A DNA stretch of 64,000 bases, taken from NCBI RefSeq assembly GCF_947172395.1, contig NC_069087.1:434001-498000 (forward strand), given 5' to 3'. Below are positions 34,027-44,117 of the stretch, piece after piece; the first letter of the stretch is position 1; each line of letters opens with the position of its first letter. The translations under genes were made by a program, and so were the position numbers. The stretch comes from Bicyclus anynana (lineage: Eukaryota > Arthropoda > Insecta > Lepidoptera > Nymphalidae). A model generated the notes under the pieces. It did not search any database, had not been told where the DNA came from, and was given only the letters and a program-made list of their open reading frames with translations.

Positions 34027-37000
34027 TCAACCAGACTCTTCTTCGTTTATCAATGGACAAATCTTGCTGAAAGCTCGACGAACAACTCCAGTTGACGTTT
34101 TTATATCCGCCACTCTGTTAATGCCATCTGTGCCGGGGTAAACAGCAACCACACGGCCTAATTTCCATTTTAGTGGTGGTAAATGGTCTTCTTTGATTAT
34201 TACGAGACTGCCCACCTTAAAAACTTCTCGGTTAGACCTCCATTTGCCTCGTTGTTGTAACTCAGCGATGTATTCTTTGCTCCAACGAGTCCAGAAGTGC
34301 TGGCGAAGCTGTTCTATTCTTTGGAATCGCGTTAAATAAGATACCGAACTTTCAGTATAGTCAGGAGCTGGGAGTGCCGTCAGTGGTCGACCAATAAGAA
34401 AATGACCAGGCGTCAGTGGCATGAGATCATCAGGTTCTGTAGATAGTGGAGTAAGCGGGCGCGAGTTGAGGATAGATTCGATTTGTACCAACACAGTGTA
34501 GAGTTCTTCATATGTCAGATTACAATTTCCCAACACTCGTTGCAAATGAAATTTGACAGACTTAACACCAGCCTCCCAGAGACCACCGAAGTGAGGAGCA
34601 TATGCAGGAATGAAACGAAAATTGATGCCCTCATTAGCTACAGTCTCAGACAATGAATTGCAATTGCTTTTTATAAATTTACTTATTTCATTAAATGCAC
34701 CTACCATGGACGTTCCGTTATCAGAAAATAAAGTTTTCATTTTTCCGCGGCGACTAATTTGTCTCTTAAGCGCAGCGATAAAATTATTACTGGTTAAGTC
34801 TCCCACTAATTCGATATGTACTGCTTTGGTGGCAAAACAAACGAAAATAACTACATACACCTTTACTAACCTACATCCTCTACCTTGACGACTAGCAGAC
34901 AAAATTGGCCCAGCATAGTCGACACCTACGGAGTTTTCAAAAGGAAACCCACCAGGCTGCAACCGTTTTGAAGGCAGGTTACCCATTAGAGGAGCACCTA
35001 CTTTGCCTCGCATACGAGTGCATCGGATGCAATTTCGGTAGCATGCTTTAGCCAAATTACGACCGCCTATCGGCCAGTAATGTTCGCGAATGGATGCCAA
35101 CAAAAGTTGCGGCCCTGCATGCATTAGTCTCTTATGCTCAAAATTAAATAATACCTTTGTAAAATTATGTGTGGACTGTAAGATGATTGGGTATTTTTTA
35201 TCATACGAAAAACTGGAATTCTTTAAGCGACCACCCACGCGCATCAATAGGTTTTTATCCATAAAAACATTTAATTTATTTAAAGGGCTATTCTTCGGTA
35301 AATTTTTATTGTTTAACAATAAATTATATTCAATAAATGACTCCTTTTGAGAAATTTTAATGATTAAATTCATAGCGTCTTGCAGTTCACTAGTAGTTAA
35401 AAAACCTTCTCTGATTTTATGTTTCTTACACTTATTAATAAATCTAAGACAGTAAGCAACGACACGATTTAAGCGGAACAAGTTTGAAAAACGACTTATA
35501 TCAATTACGCATTCATCGGGTTGAGCATCAACATGCAGTATAATTTCTCTGGTTTCAGGAAGTAAACTTTCATCAGTACATGCGAGATTCATTGGCCAAT
35601 GATTTTCATCATGCCTTAAGAATTCTGGGCCAGACCACCATAAAGTACAAGCCTCCATTGAGTCTGGGTTTGTACCACGCGATATTAGATCAGCTGGATT
35701 TGAATCAGTCGGTACATACCGCCAAGTAGCATTACCGGAAATTTCGCGAATTTCTGCGACACGATTCCTAACAAATGGTTGCAGTTTAATTGGCAACATC
35801 TTAAGCCAGCTTAACACTATCGTCGAATCTGTCCAAAAATATGTATACCGTACTTGAATCCGCAGTGATTTCGCCACCTTTTCGTATAATCGCACGCTGG
35901 TTAACGCACCGCACAGTTCGAGTCGTGGAATGGTGGTAGGTTTGAGGGGGCTCACTCTGCTTTTGGCTATCAGTAAGCTAGAGAGAATTTCACCGTGAGC
36001 GTTTGTGCTTCTAACATATACGCAGCTACCGTAGGCGAGTTGAGAAGCGTCTGAAAAAATATGTAAATCGATGTGCTCGAAATCATTACAAATGACACAA
36101 CGAGGTATACGCAAATCGTTTAGAATAGATAAACTTTTTGCTATCTCTGCCCAAGCCTTAAATAAATCATGTGGCAATTTCTCATCCCATAACAACTTAT
36201 GAAGCCATAGCTTCTGCAACATAATTTTCAATGTTATTATGCAAGGAGCAAGTAATCCCAAAGGGTCAAAAATTTGTGAAATAACAGAAAGTATGGATCT
36301 TTTAGTAATCTCAGTAGGAATATTACTAGTAATTTTAAATAATAAATTATCAACTAAATTATCCCAGTATAAACCTAAGGTTTTATTACATTCCAAAGAG
36401 CCAATGTTTAAGTCAACTGAAGACTGATTTAATTCATCAGACATTAATAGTGTGTTATTTGATTTCCATTTTCGTAGTGGCATACCAGCGGAGGCTAGCT
36501 CACTATTTACATTATTTTTAATATCTAAAACCTCCTCGATAGTGTCTGCACCGGTTAACAAATCATCCACGTAGAAATCATGAATGATTATCTCGCTCAT
36601 CTTTTTATTTTTACAATCTTGGCCTATTTGTTTTAAGCACCTAGTTGCAAGAAAGGGAGCACTAGCCGTACCGTATGTAACCGTGTTGAGTTGATAACAC
36701 TTCACTGGTTGTGACGGGTCATCACGCCAGAGAATCTGCTGCAGATGCCGGTCATCTGGATGAACTATGACGTTTCGATACATCTTTTCAACATCACCGG
36801 CCAAAATGAACCTATGAAATCGAAAACGCAATAGGATAGATAATAAGTCATCCTGAATAGTAGGGCCGACCATAAGTATATTATTTAGAGATAAATTTTT
36901 ATCTTTGGAACCGCTGCTGGCATTATAAACCACACGCAACTTTGTAGTTGAGCTACTTTCGCGCACGACCCCAAAGTGTGGGATAAAATATCCCAAATTT

Positions 37001-39252
37001 CGTAAATGATTATCGCACTCCGACATGTGACCTAATTTTAAATACTCAGACATAAATTCACGATACCGTTGGGAATACAAGGTATCCTTATTAAATTTCT
37101 TTTCTAGAGAAAAAAGACAACGTTTTGCTCGCTGCAATGAATCACCTAAAACATTAGAAGATTGTTTTAAAGGCAACCTCACACAAAATTTACCATCTGG
37201 TAATCGTGTTGTATTCTTAACAAAATGTTCCTCACACGCCTGTTCCTCTTCGGAGAATGATGACTTACGGCTAACCTCTTCTAGTTGCCAAAAACGCATT
37301 AAAGTCGTTTGGAGATCATCATTACATAATCCATGAGCCTTAGAAGAAACAGTTGTACTAAAATTACATTTAATTGAAGGTAACACATGGTGTGACATGA
37401 AGCTGCTATTGATCGGACCAGCTACAATCCAACCTAACCTAGTTTCCCACAACACCGGCTTACCTGGACCAAGAATAATTTTTTGAGAACCTAAAATGTC
37501 CCAATAAATATCAGCACCAATAATCATATCAATTTCAGACGGTGTGTGAAACGTAGGATCAGCTAATTTAATTTCACTTGGAATATTTAATTCCAAAATG
37601 TTAACACAAGCACTAGGAGTTTGATCCGTAAGCGACGGTAACACAAAACAATGAACACAACTTTTAAAGTTATCTATTAATGATTTAATAGGTACTCGGC
37701 ACGATTCACTAACATGTGAAGTGGCATTATTAATTCCGAGTACAGATCTACTTATTTGAAAGCATGGTAAATTCAACTTATTGCATAGCTTACTTGTCAT
37801 TAGACAAGATGTGCTCCCACTGTCCAATACAACACGCACAGTGTGCTCACGATTATGTGCATCATATACTTTTATTAAAGCAGTAGACAGTAGTACATCA
37901 TGTTGATGTGAAGGGATGCAAGCTGATAACGCAACGCTAGTATTTGACTCACCATGTGGGGATTGTGTTTCAACAGGAGTGTTGGAATCTCGCTTTGCTG
38001 TTCTATGAATCAAAAAATTATGTTTACCAGGACAAAAGGTACAACCGCGTTTTTTATGGCACCGATTTGAAAAATGAGTGGGAGAAAAACAGTTAAAACA
38101 GACTTTATAGCTGGGTAATAACTTTAATCGTTGATCCACACTTAGATCCAAAAATTGAGGACAACTTGATAACAAGTGGTTTCCTGTACATTTCGGGCAC
38201 AACTTTGAGGGTGAACCAGTTGGGGATGAATCACTCGACGAAAGTGAAGCACATACTATACTTTTATTAACTTTGGCATTACTATTCATAATTTTATTAT
38301 TTTTATGACTTTGTTTCATAGACAAATGTTGGTTACACAACAATTCTAACTGTTGACACAAATTTGCACGATTAAGAATAAATTCAGTAAACATTTCTAA
38401 TGTAATAGGCAGATTCTTATCCAGCCGACCTTTATATTCCTCCCATTCACGGAATGTCTTTGAATCTAACTTGTGAGTCAACATATAAATTAATAAGGTA
38501 TCCCAGTTGTCGACTGGCTGACCTAATGACTCCAAAGCCTTTAAGTTTTTAGTAACCTGATCAATGAGAAATTTTAATGCATGTGATGACTCTTTACTAA
38601 TAGACTCAATGTCAAACAGGGCCGCAACATGGTTTTGAATTAATATTTGCTTGTTGTCAAATCGTTTGCAAAGTAGACTCCAAGCAACAGAATAGTTGTC
38701 GGCTGAAAGTGGAACTGATTGTATTAGAAGTGATGCTGTCCCTTCTAAACACCCTTTTAAGTAATGAAATTTATTAATATTATCTATACTGTCATCAGTA
38801 TGAATAAGGCTAACAAAGCTATCATGAAATTCCAACCAATTCTCATGACTACCACTAAACTTAGGTAATGGAATAGTTGGAAACTTAACCAGGTGACGCT
38901 TCTTTGTATAAGAAGAACAAGAAGAATTATGATCACTATTATTATCATTATGTTTTGAATAGTCACTTAGTCTCTGTTGCGCTTTAGACATTAAAGAAAA
39001 GTACAACGTTTCAAATTCATTTCTTTCTTCTAATTGAATTGTCATATCATCTACTAAACATTCCAACTTGGTTTGAATTTCATCATAATGTTGGTAAATA
39101 ATTTCTACCTTACCTAGTCGCAATTGCAATTCATTACTCTGGTACTGGTTTAATGAGTCACATAGGCTGTTAAGGTAGTTGGAAAAGGCAGTTAGGCGTC
39201 CCTTGTAACTCGCTCGTTTTTTGATCAATTCCTTTTCTTCTTTGTCCGTCAT
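34027..39252 (-). CDS. BEL/Pao gag-pol polyprotein, 1741 residues, intact
   Basis: Uninterrupted frame with domains in the usual BEL order. A Gag-like DUF1759 region spans about 125-300 (PLPKFSGSHENWLEF). Cys-rich zinc knuckles lie at 352-410 (CPKCTGNH, CFNCFSPTHF). The aspartic protease has LDSGS near 477. The reverse transcriptase has YVDD at 894-897. An RNase H region and the integrase zinc-binding region (HAGPQLL, CIRCTRMRGK) follow. The integrase core has catalytic D1445, D1511 and E1560, and the C-terminal DUF5641-type domain is WKLGRVVAVYPG. No envelope frame is seen. The product would make the element's RNA-protein particle and carry out reverse transcription and integration. No stop or frameshift interrupts it, so it may be active. 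The ATG at 39252 lies about 160 bp inside the primer-binding site. Confidence 0.95.
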   Translation of the reverse strand: MTDKEEKELIKKRASYKGRLTAFSNYLNSLCDSLNQYQSNELQLRLGKVEIIYQHYDEIQTKLECLVDDMTIQLEERNEFETLYFSLMSKAQQRLSDYSKHNDNNSDHNSSCSSYTKKRHLVKFPTIPLPKFSGSHENWLEFHDSFVSLIHTDDSIDNINKFHYLKGCLEGTASLLIQSVPLSADNYSVAWSLLCKRFDNKQILIQNHVAALFDIESISKESSHALKFLIDQVTKNLKALESLGQPVDNWDTLLIYMLTHKLDSKTFREWEEYKGRLDKNLPITLEMFTEFILNRANLCQQLELLCNQHLSMKQSHKNNKIMNSNAKVNKSIVCASLSSSDSSPTGSPSKLCPKCTGNHLLSSCPQFLDLSVDQRLKLLPSYKVCFNCFSPTHFSNRCHKKRGCTFCPGKHNFLIHRTAKRDSNTPVETQSPHGESNTSVALSACIPSHQHDVLLSTALIKVYDAHNREHTVRVVLDSGSTSCLMTSKLCNKLNLPCFQISRSVLGINNATSHVSESCRVPIKSLIDNFKSCVHCFVLPSLTDQTPSACVNILELNIPSEIKLADPTFHTPSEIDMIIGADIYWDILGSQKIILGPGKPVLWETRLGWIVAGPINSSFMSHHVLPSIKCNFSTTVSSKAHGLCNDDLQTTLMRFWQLEEVSRKSSFSEEEQACEEHFVKNTTRLPDGKFCVRLPLKQSSNVLGDSLQRAKRCLFSLEKKFNKDTLYSQRYREFMSEYLKLGHMSECDNHLRNLGYFIPHFGVVRESSSTTKLRVVYNASSGSKDKNLSLNNILMVGPTIQDDLLSILLRFRFHRFILAGDVEKMYRNVIVHPDDRHLQQILWRDDPSQPVKCYQLNTVTYGTASAPFLATRCLKQIGQDCKNKKMSEIIIHDFYVDDLLTGADTIEEVLDIKNNVNSELASAGMPLRKWKSNNTLLMSDELNQSSVDLNIGSLECNKTLGLYWDNLVDNLLFKITSNIPTEITKRSILSVISQIFDPLGLLAPCIITLKIMLQKLWLHKLLWDEKLPHDLFKAWAEIAKSLSILNDLRIPRCVICNDFEHIDLHIFSDASQLAYGSCVYVRSTNAHGEILSSLLIAKSRVSPLKPTTIPRLELCGALTSVRLYEKVAKSLRIQVRYTYFWTDSTIVLSWLKMLPIKLQPFVRNRVAEIREISGNATWRYVPTDSNPADLISRGTNPDSMEACTLWWSGPEFLRHDENHWPMNLACTDESLLPETREIILHVDAQPDECVIDISRFSNLFRLNRVVAYCLRFINKCKKHKIREGFLTTSELQDAMNLIIKISQKESFIEYNLLLNNKNLPKNSPLNKLNVFMDKNLLMRVGGRLKNSSFSYDKKYPIILQSTHNFTKVLFNFEHKRLMHAGPQLLLASIREHYWPIGGRNLAKACYRNCIRCTRMRGKVGAPLMGNLPSKRLQPGGFPFENSVGVDYAGPILSASRQGRGCRLVKVYVVIFVCFATKAVHIELVGDLTSNNFIAALKRQISRRGKMKTLFSDNGTSMVGAFNEISKFIKSNCNSLSETVANEGINFRFIPAYAPHFGGLWEAGVKSVKFHLQRVLGNCNLTYEELYTVLVQIESILNSRPLTPLSTEPDDLMPLTPGHFLIGRPLTALPAPDYTESSVSYLTRFQRIEQLRQHFWTRWSKEYIAELQQRGKWRSNREVFKVGSLVIIKEDHLPPLKWKLGRVVAVYPGTDGINRVADIKTSTGVVRRAFSKICPLINEEESG

Positions 39253-39415
39253 TCTGGGAAACTGATGTGTCTGAAAGGTGATTAATGTATGAGAAACGAA
39301 TATCTTAGTGTTCCATGGATTAACTTCACCGTGCGGGTGCGGGTGCCGGGTCCATCAGCATCACGTGGAATCCTTTATCCTCTTGCAAAATCCTTAGTTC
39401 CAATTAATTATCAAA

Positions 39416-39447
39416 TCGCTGGATCAGATCCGGCTCGAATATGACCA
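39416..39447 (-). other. BEL primer-binding site, tRNA-Tyr-like
   Basis: Five bases inside the 5' LTR the element reads TGGTCATATTCGAGCCGGAT. Its complement ends GACCA and contains CGCTGGATCAGATCCGGCTC, closely like the T-arm and acceptor 3' half of animal tRNA-Tyr (recalled from memory), apart from a few bases near the 3' end. The similarity runs beyond the usual 18 bases. Confidence 0.6.
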
Positions 39448-39452
39448 AAATA

Positions 39453-39646
39453 TGTTTAGATATGATGGAACTTGGAATTAGAATAAAATTCTCGTGCAAA
39501 TCTTTAAACATAAACGTGTATTCCTCAAGGTGAAAAATTAAAAGTGAAGTTTACATTACAAAGGTTATAATTATCACTGACAACTGACATATGACGTTTA
39601 TTTATTTTTTAAGTTTTAAGTGTTACCCTATTAGTAAAAATGAACA
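39453..39646 (-). repeat. BEL/Pao 5' LTR
   Basis: 194 bp, identical by eye to 33806-33999, flanked outside by the GCAGG target duplication at 39647-39651. It should contain the element's promoter. Confidence 0.95.
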
Positions 39647-40137
39647 GCAGGGCTAAGGTGGTTAGCGTAACTACAAGTGGTTAACTTACAGTTAGCCAAC
39701 TGAAGATCAATCAACAATGCCCGATTAATAAGTGATCGCGCTGCTTGTCTACTACATGTCCCTGCACTAGTTATAGCAGTAATTTCTTTGTTGGGAAGTA
39801 TTTAGCACATCCGGGCTGCACAAAAGGAGAGGGTGGGCATTTCCTCTGTCTCTTAGAAAAGTCCGCATGTTATTTTTATCCTAGTGTTAATCTCTAAGTC
39901 TCGTATGAATCGGCACTAATATACATAGGTTTACCTAAGTGTGTGATGAGTGACTTCACAAACAGACTTATTATTAAAGCATTTGAACAGTTCTCTAGCT
40001 CTTTAGGGTGTTTTATTCCTTCACCAGCCAACAACAGTGTCATAATTACAATGGGTTCGCAGAGTTAGTTTATCTAGGCATTTAGATATACCATTCAAAA
40101 TCCTCTACTGAGAGCAAAATGTTACTGTTTTATTTTA

Positions 40138-40268
40138 TTTTTTATTCTTTACAAGTTAAACTGAAAATCCACAACCCTTTCAGTTGCTACACGTCATCAC
40201 ACCGGAATGCTAAATCGCTTGGCCGTATGTCTCAATTGGACCAGCCAGGGATCAAACAAAGGACCTTC
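40138..40268 (-). mobile_element. SINE third type, partial inverted copy
   Basis: ACAACCCTTTCAGTTGCTAC, ACACCGGAATGCTAAATCGC and CCAGCCAGGGATCAAAC match the reverse of the 28621 family, with an internal loss. Confidence 0.55.
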
Positions 40269-40337
40269 GGAACATTAATTATCATTAACATCTGATAGTG
40301 GTATATTAACACCATAACTACCAATCCACATTGGAGC

Positions 40338-40592
40338 AGGTTTTTTTTTTATTCTTTACAAGTTAGCCCTTGACTACAATCTCACCTGATGGTAAGCGAT
40401 GATGTAATCTAAGATGGTAACGGGCTAACTTGTTAGGAGTAGTAAGACAATCCACACCCCTTTTGGTTTCTACATGGCATCGTACCAGAATGCTAAATCG
40501 CTTAGTGGTAGGTCTTTGCCAGTAAGGTGGTAGCCAGACCTAGACCAATTGAGAAAACCTCAATCAGCCCAGCCAGGGATCAAACCCAGGAC
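40338..40592 (-). mobile_element. SINE third type, inverted copy
   Basis: GATGGTAAGCGATGATGTAA, CACACCCCTTTTGGTTTCTA, CAGACCTAGACCAATTGAG and AGCCAGGGATCAAACCCAGG are the reverse of the 28621-28894 element, with a better-kept box B. Confidence 0.65.
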
Positions 40593-41740
40593 ACCACTGC
40601 TAATGTTTTCCTCTCAAAGATTCTATCTAACTTTTAGTATGAAATATTAATTTTTTTTTTTAATTTCAGACTAAATTGATTATTATGAACAGACCATTAT
40701 GATGAACCACTGATATTGACTCGGAGACATGAAGATGAGTGCTTTGACAACAAGACTGACTAGCTGAGCCAGCTTAAGAATTATGTGGTGTGTGTGTGTG
40801 TCTAATTCCAGGAGCTCTCTATATCAGCCATCCATCTATATTCTTACTCATTTTTGTTATTTATAAAATAAATTTGATTATTTAGTGTGTAACTTCATTG
40901 TACCTATCCTGCTAGCTGTTACAAAGATAGCATCTGTAATAATTTATTTACGGTAAAACATATTTAAAAATAAACATGCTTTAACATTTAAGTATGGCCA
41001 ATATGTTGTCAAGTACAGTGGGCAGGGCTGAATCCATGATTGATGACTGATCCATGATGATGACTTGTTTTTCTGATTTAAGAAAATATACTAATCATCA
41101 AAACAGTGTCTGCAAGTACTGTACAGGCCGACTGTTTGGATGAGAAGTATATATTTGATTTATTTTTAAGCTGTGTGGGCTTAAAAAATGTCTAACTGAA
41201 AGTCTATGTTTACTGTATTTATTATTATTATAATAAATAAACTTAAAAAATCTTTTTTTTATAAACTTTCAACCCCTATTTCACCCTCAAAGGTGTCATT
41301 TCATAATTCTTAGAATACTAGTAGTCAAGATACTGTAATAAAAGATACAGTTTGTGAGATTGTAGGGGTAAACACTGGACCTACTGAACCAATGTTGAAG
41401 ATTATTTTACCAATAAAAATCCACATTTGAGTATTATAGGCCATGTATTCCTTCCCACGGGAACAGGAATTATGTGGGTGAAACTGCAGGGGGGTGAACA
41501 TACACAGGTATTATAAATGTATTTTTTTGAATAATTTATTTAATTATTGTAATGGTAAAAAAAATATTAATAGTAAAATGTTAAACTGAAAGCTTTAGTT
41601 TTGGAAAAGACTACAAAAAACAAACTCAGCGAAGTAAGTATTCTTTTATTTTCAAATATCAAAGACCAAATCAAATATCTTGATAATACACACACATTTA
41701 TGATTTGACCAGATAACAGGGTCATCAGTACAATGTCCTA

Positions 41741-41854
41741 TCAGCTAAAAGCCTTTGCCATCTTTTCTTCAGCACACCAATATGTTATTCCACTGTATTG
41801 CAGGTGCTTTTTGCAATATTGGAGTCTGCAGTTATAGGGCATATTCCAAATATC
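41741..41854 (-). CDS. Possible orphan terminal exon, 37 codons plus stop
   Basis: On the minus strand a good acceptor (TTTTGCTTTACAG) precedes an open stretch encoding DIWNMPYNCRLQYCKKHLQY and then SGITYWCAEEKMAKAFS, stop at 41741. An AATAAA lies about 90 bp downstream (41645-41650). The Cys- and Lys-rich peptide looks protein-like rather than random, and acceptor, stop and poly(A) signal are in the right order. I do not recognise the family. No upstream exon with matching phase 0 was found before SELENOM, so this may be a gene with a distant first exon, a gene remnant, or chance. Confidence 0.3.
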   Translation of the reverse strand, partial: DIWNMPYNCRLQYCKKHLQYSGITYWCAEEKMAKAFS

Positions 41855-43026
41855 CTGTAAAGCAAAATTGTTAATATTGAGCATATTATAAAATACACAC
41901 ATCAACATTTAGTCTCAATGTAAGTGTAGTTTGTGTACTAAGATAATATAGCAGACAGACAAGCTTCGCTTTGACTCATTCCCTATTCCTATCCTATTCT
42001 ACTCCCACCCATTGGCTTATCTACTATTATTACCTATTCCTATTCAGTAGCTCAGAATCCTAGGATTTCTAGGGTGGGCATGCACCAATGGAAAATGTAA
42101 ATGTACCTATGAACGATGACGAAAGAGTTCGTTCGCCATAATCATAATTTTAAAAATGAAATTCGATTCCTTTTTGCTTAATAACCAGCAAATTTAACTA
42201 AAACACACACATAAGCCCTGGAACACAGATCCCAACACATTGGATACAACAACATGCAAGATGTCGCAGAAATCTAAAACATGGTATGGTATTAAATATC
42301 GTAGGTATTGAGATTGAGTTTATGTCGCTCTATGGACTTATCGTCTCTTTCTCGGGTACGTCCAAAGAAAGTGTGTGTAAGAAGACATTGGATGCTGGAA
42401 GAAAGATGCTGTTTGATATGCAAGCATTCTTCTTCAACACATTTCTAGAGCGTGTATATTCTTTTTCTCACATTCTCTCAGAGTCCAAGTCTCAGCATCC
42501 TATATAAATCGATTAATAGCACTCGATTAACTTCATTGTTTTGACTTTATAGGTTCATTGCAAAGAATATATTATTTATTACTCTTTTTAACAGAGTTCA
42601 TTGTTTACAAACAAAACACTTCGCAAAGTTTCGTCCTAAAAATGCTAATTGCTAACTGTGGACGGGGAGACTGAATTAAGAGATTTAGAATGGAAAAAAA
42701 TATTAATTTTAGACATTTAATAAAATATAAATTATTATTTTGGAATTTTGGACATCCACAATTTGTCCGTTTTACGATCAAAGGTGACTCAAGACCCATC
42801 GTAAGTTTTTGACATAAGCCATGAACATAAAACTTTACACAATTTGAAGACAATCGCAAATAACTGTCAAATCTTAACAAATCATTCACTCTTCGTATAA
42901 AAATAACGATCTAATCGTAATGAACTAACTATGCCCAACCGATGGCTTTCCATTGGCTTACACAATCCGAAATAGCCGTTTGACAAGTAAAAACGTACGA
43001 TTTCAACTGTCAAATTCAATCGTTTG

Positions 43027-43045
43027 CGTTAGACAATTAGGCCCC
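43027..43045 (-). repeat. 19-bp inverted repeat, right end
   Basis: Exact reverse complement of 33067-33085. The adjacent inward about 110 bp match the fragment at 19584-19700, showing this is the end of a dispersed element. Confidence 0.55.
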
Positions 43046-43570
43046 ATGTTCCTTGGTGTTCATTTCATTTCATCAGGGTTCCCAACTTAGGGGTTTTCCC
43101 CCCAGATTTAGGGGGCAAATAAGTAAAATGGGATTTTTTTAGGGGTCTGAAATTTCTAGGGGTATTTTCAGGGATTTTTTGAATCTTTAATATTTTTAAA
43201 TTGATGATAATTTTAATATTTCTTTCTTGGCCCAGCGACTTATAACGACATATAATACGTTATTCTACAACCACTCTGAGGCAATTGGAGGGAATTTTCA
43301 TCGAATAAAAAAAATTGGTAAATTTGTTCATTGTCAACATGTATGATTTCAAAAAATCTGAATCTTCTGATAAAGACGTATTTTGTCTGTATTAAATATA
43401 GACTTTTGAAACATATGACAGCATATTGTTTCTAAATTATTATGAATTTATATTTTTTAGGGGGACAACTCAATAATTAAGGCGATTTTAGGGGTTTTTG
43501 ACACCAACTTTAGGGATAAATATTTTGGAGAGTTTGTAACACTGCATTTCATTTCATTTCATAATTTCAT

Positions 43571-43594
43571 TTGTCAAACAAACAAATGTCAAGT
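43571..43594 (+). promoter_or_regulatory. TTGTCAAA/ATGTCAAG pair at SELENOM promoter
   Basis: TTTGTCAAAC and AAATGTCAAG lie about 90-110 bp upstream of the SELENOM ATG, the same words as near the other gene starts. Inferred promoter element. Confidence 0.35.
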
Positions 43595-43681
43595 TTTACT
43601 TTCATCTAATTTATTGAAATTGTTTAAACAAAATTACAAAAGTACATATAATTGCGAAATACGAGGCTATTTTCTTTTAAA

Positions 43682-44117
43682 ATGTCTAAACTAATATTAT
43701 GTTTTATAACAATCTGTGTGGTGACAGCGGCTACTGCGTACGAGAAATCAGATATAGTTTCTGCTAAAATAGAGGTTATTTATTTGAATAATTTTAATAT
43801 TTTGTACATTATAAAGAATTTCAGGTAATCTTTTAGCATTCATACCATAAAACCAAGTGTTCATATCGTTGCAGACTTGCAGAGGTTGTTCACTCAACCG
43901 CCTCCCTGAAGTAAAAAGTTTCGTGATGGACGACGCCCCCTTTTACGACAAGTTAGATGTCAAGTTTATCAGCGGCGCTAAGCCGGAGCTCATATTCTTA
44001 GGAAACAGTGACCAAGAACTGGAGCGCATCGGGCTTTCTGACCTGAGTCGTCAGGAATGTAATGAACTGTTGCTAGAAGCAGGTTTCAACAAAAAAACTA
44101 AGAAGGAAGAATTTTGA
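43682..44117 (+). CDS. SELENOM: Selenoprotein M homologue, Cys form (complete, two exons)
   Basis: Exons 43682-43774 and 43875-44117 encode 111 residues. Residues 1-19 are a hydrophobic signal peptide (LILCFITICVVTAATAY). The thioredoxin-like SELENOM/SEP15 fold follows, with redox motif CRGC at 33-36 and the family blocks LNRLPEVKSFV, PELIFLGN and ELERIGLSDLSRQE. Vertebrate SELENOM has CGGU with selenocysteine here; in this protein the second redox residue is Cys (TGT), so no UGA recoding is needed. The C-terminus KKTKKEEF is a possible weak ER-retention tail. It is an ER-luminal oxidoreductase by family. The intron donor (GAG|GTTATT) is non-ideal but gives exact family alignment across the junction. 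A possible AATAAA is at 44682. Convergent with GCN1. Confidence 0.9.

Larger units (their letters stand above)
33806..39646 (-). mobile_element. Full-length BEL/Pao LTR retrotransposon
   Basis: Two 194-bp direct repeats (33806-33999 and 39453-39646) read identically and start TGTTTAG and end GAACA on the plus strand. The 5-bp sequence GCAGG lies directly outside both ends (33801-33805 and 39647-39651), a target-site duplication. The element is transcribed on the minus strand: a primer-binding site lies inside the right LTR, a purine tract (GCGGGGGCA) precedes the left LTR, and there is one uninterrupted gag-pol frame. Identical LTRs, intact frame and clean duplication indicate a recent insertion. 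Confidence 0.95.
39652..43681. other. Repeat-rich region between BEL element and SELENOM
   Basis: Holds inverted SINE copies (40138-40268, 40338-40592), a possible orphan exon (41741-41854), repeat fragments (about 41935-42060), the right 19-bp inverted repeat (43027-43045) and the SELENOM upstream region. Open frames 42286-42507 and 42605-42889 have no recognisable similarity. Confidence 0.5.

Noticed and set aside
34610..36427. Short plus-strand frames inside the BEL element
   Set aside because: They are antisense shadows of the intact gag-pol frame.
42286..42889. 73- and 94-codon frames between the BEL element and SELENOM
   Set aside because: AT-rich, no recognised similarity, and the second overlaps the flank of a dispersed element.
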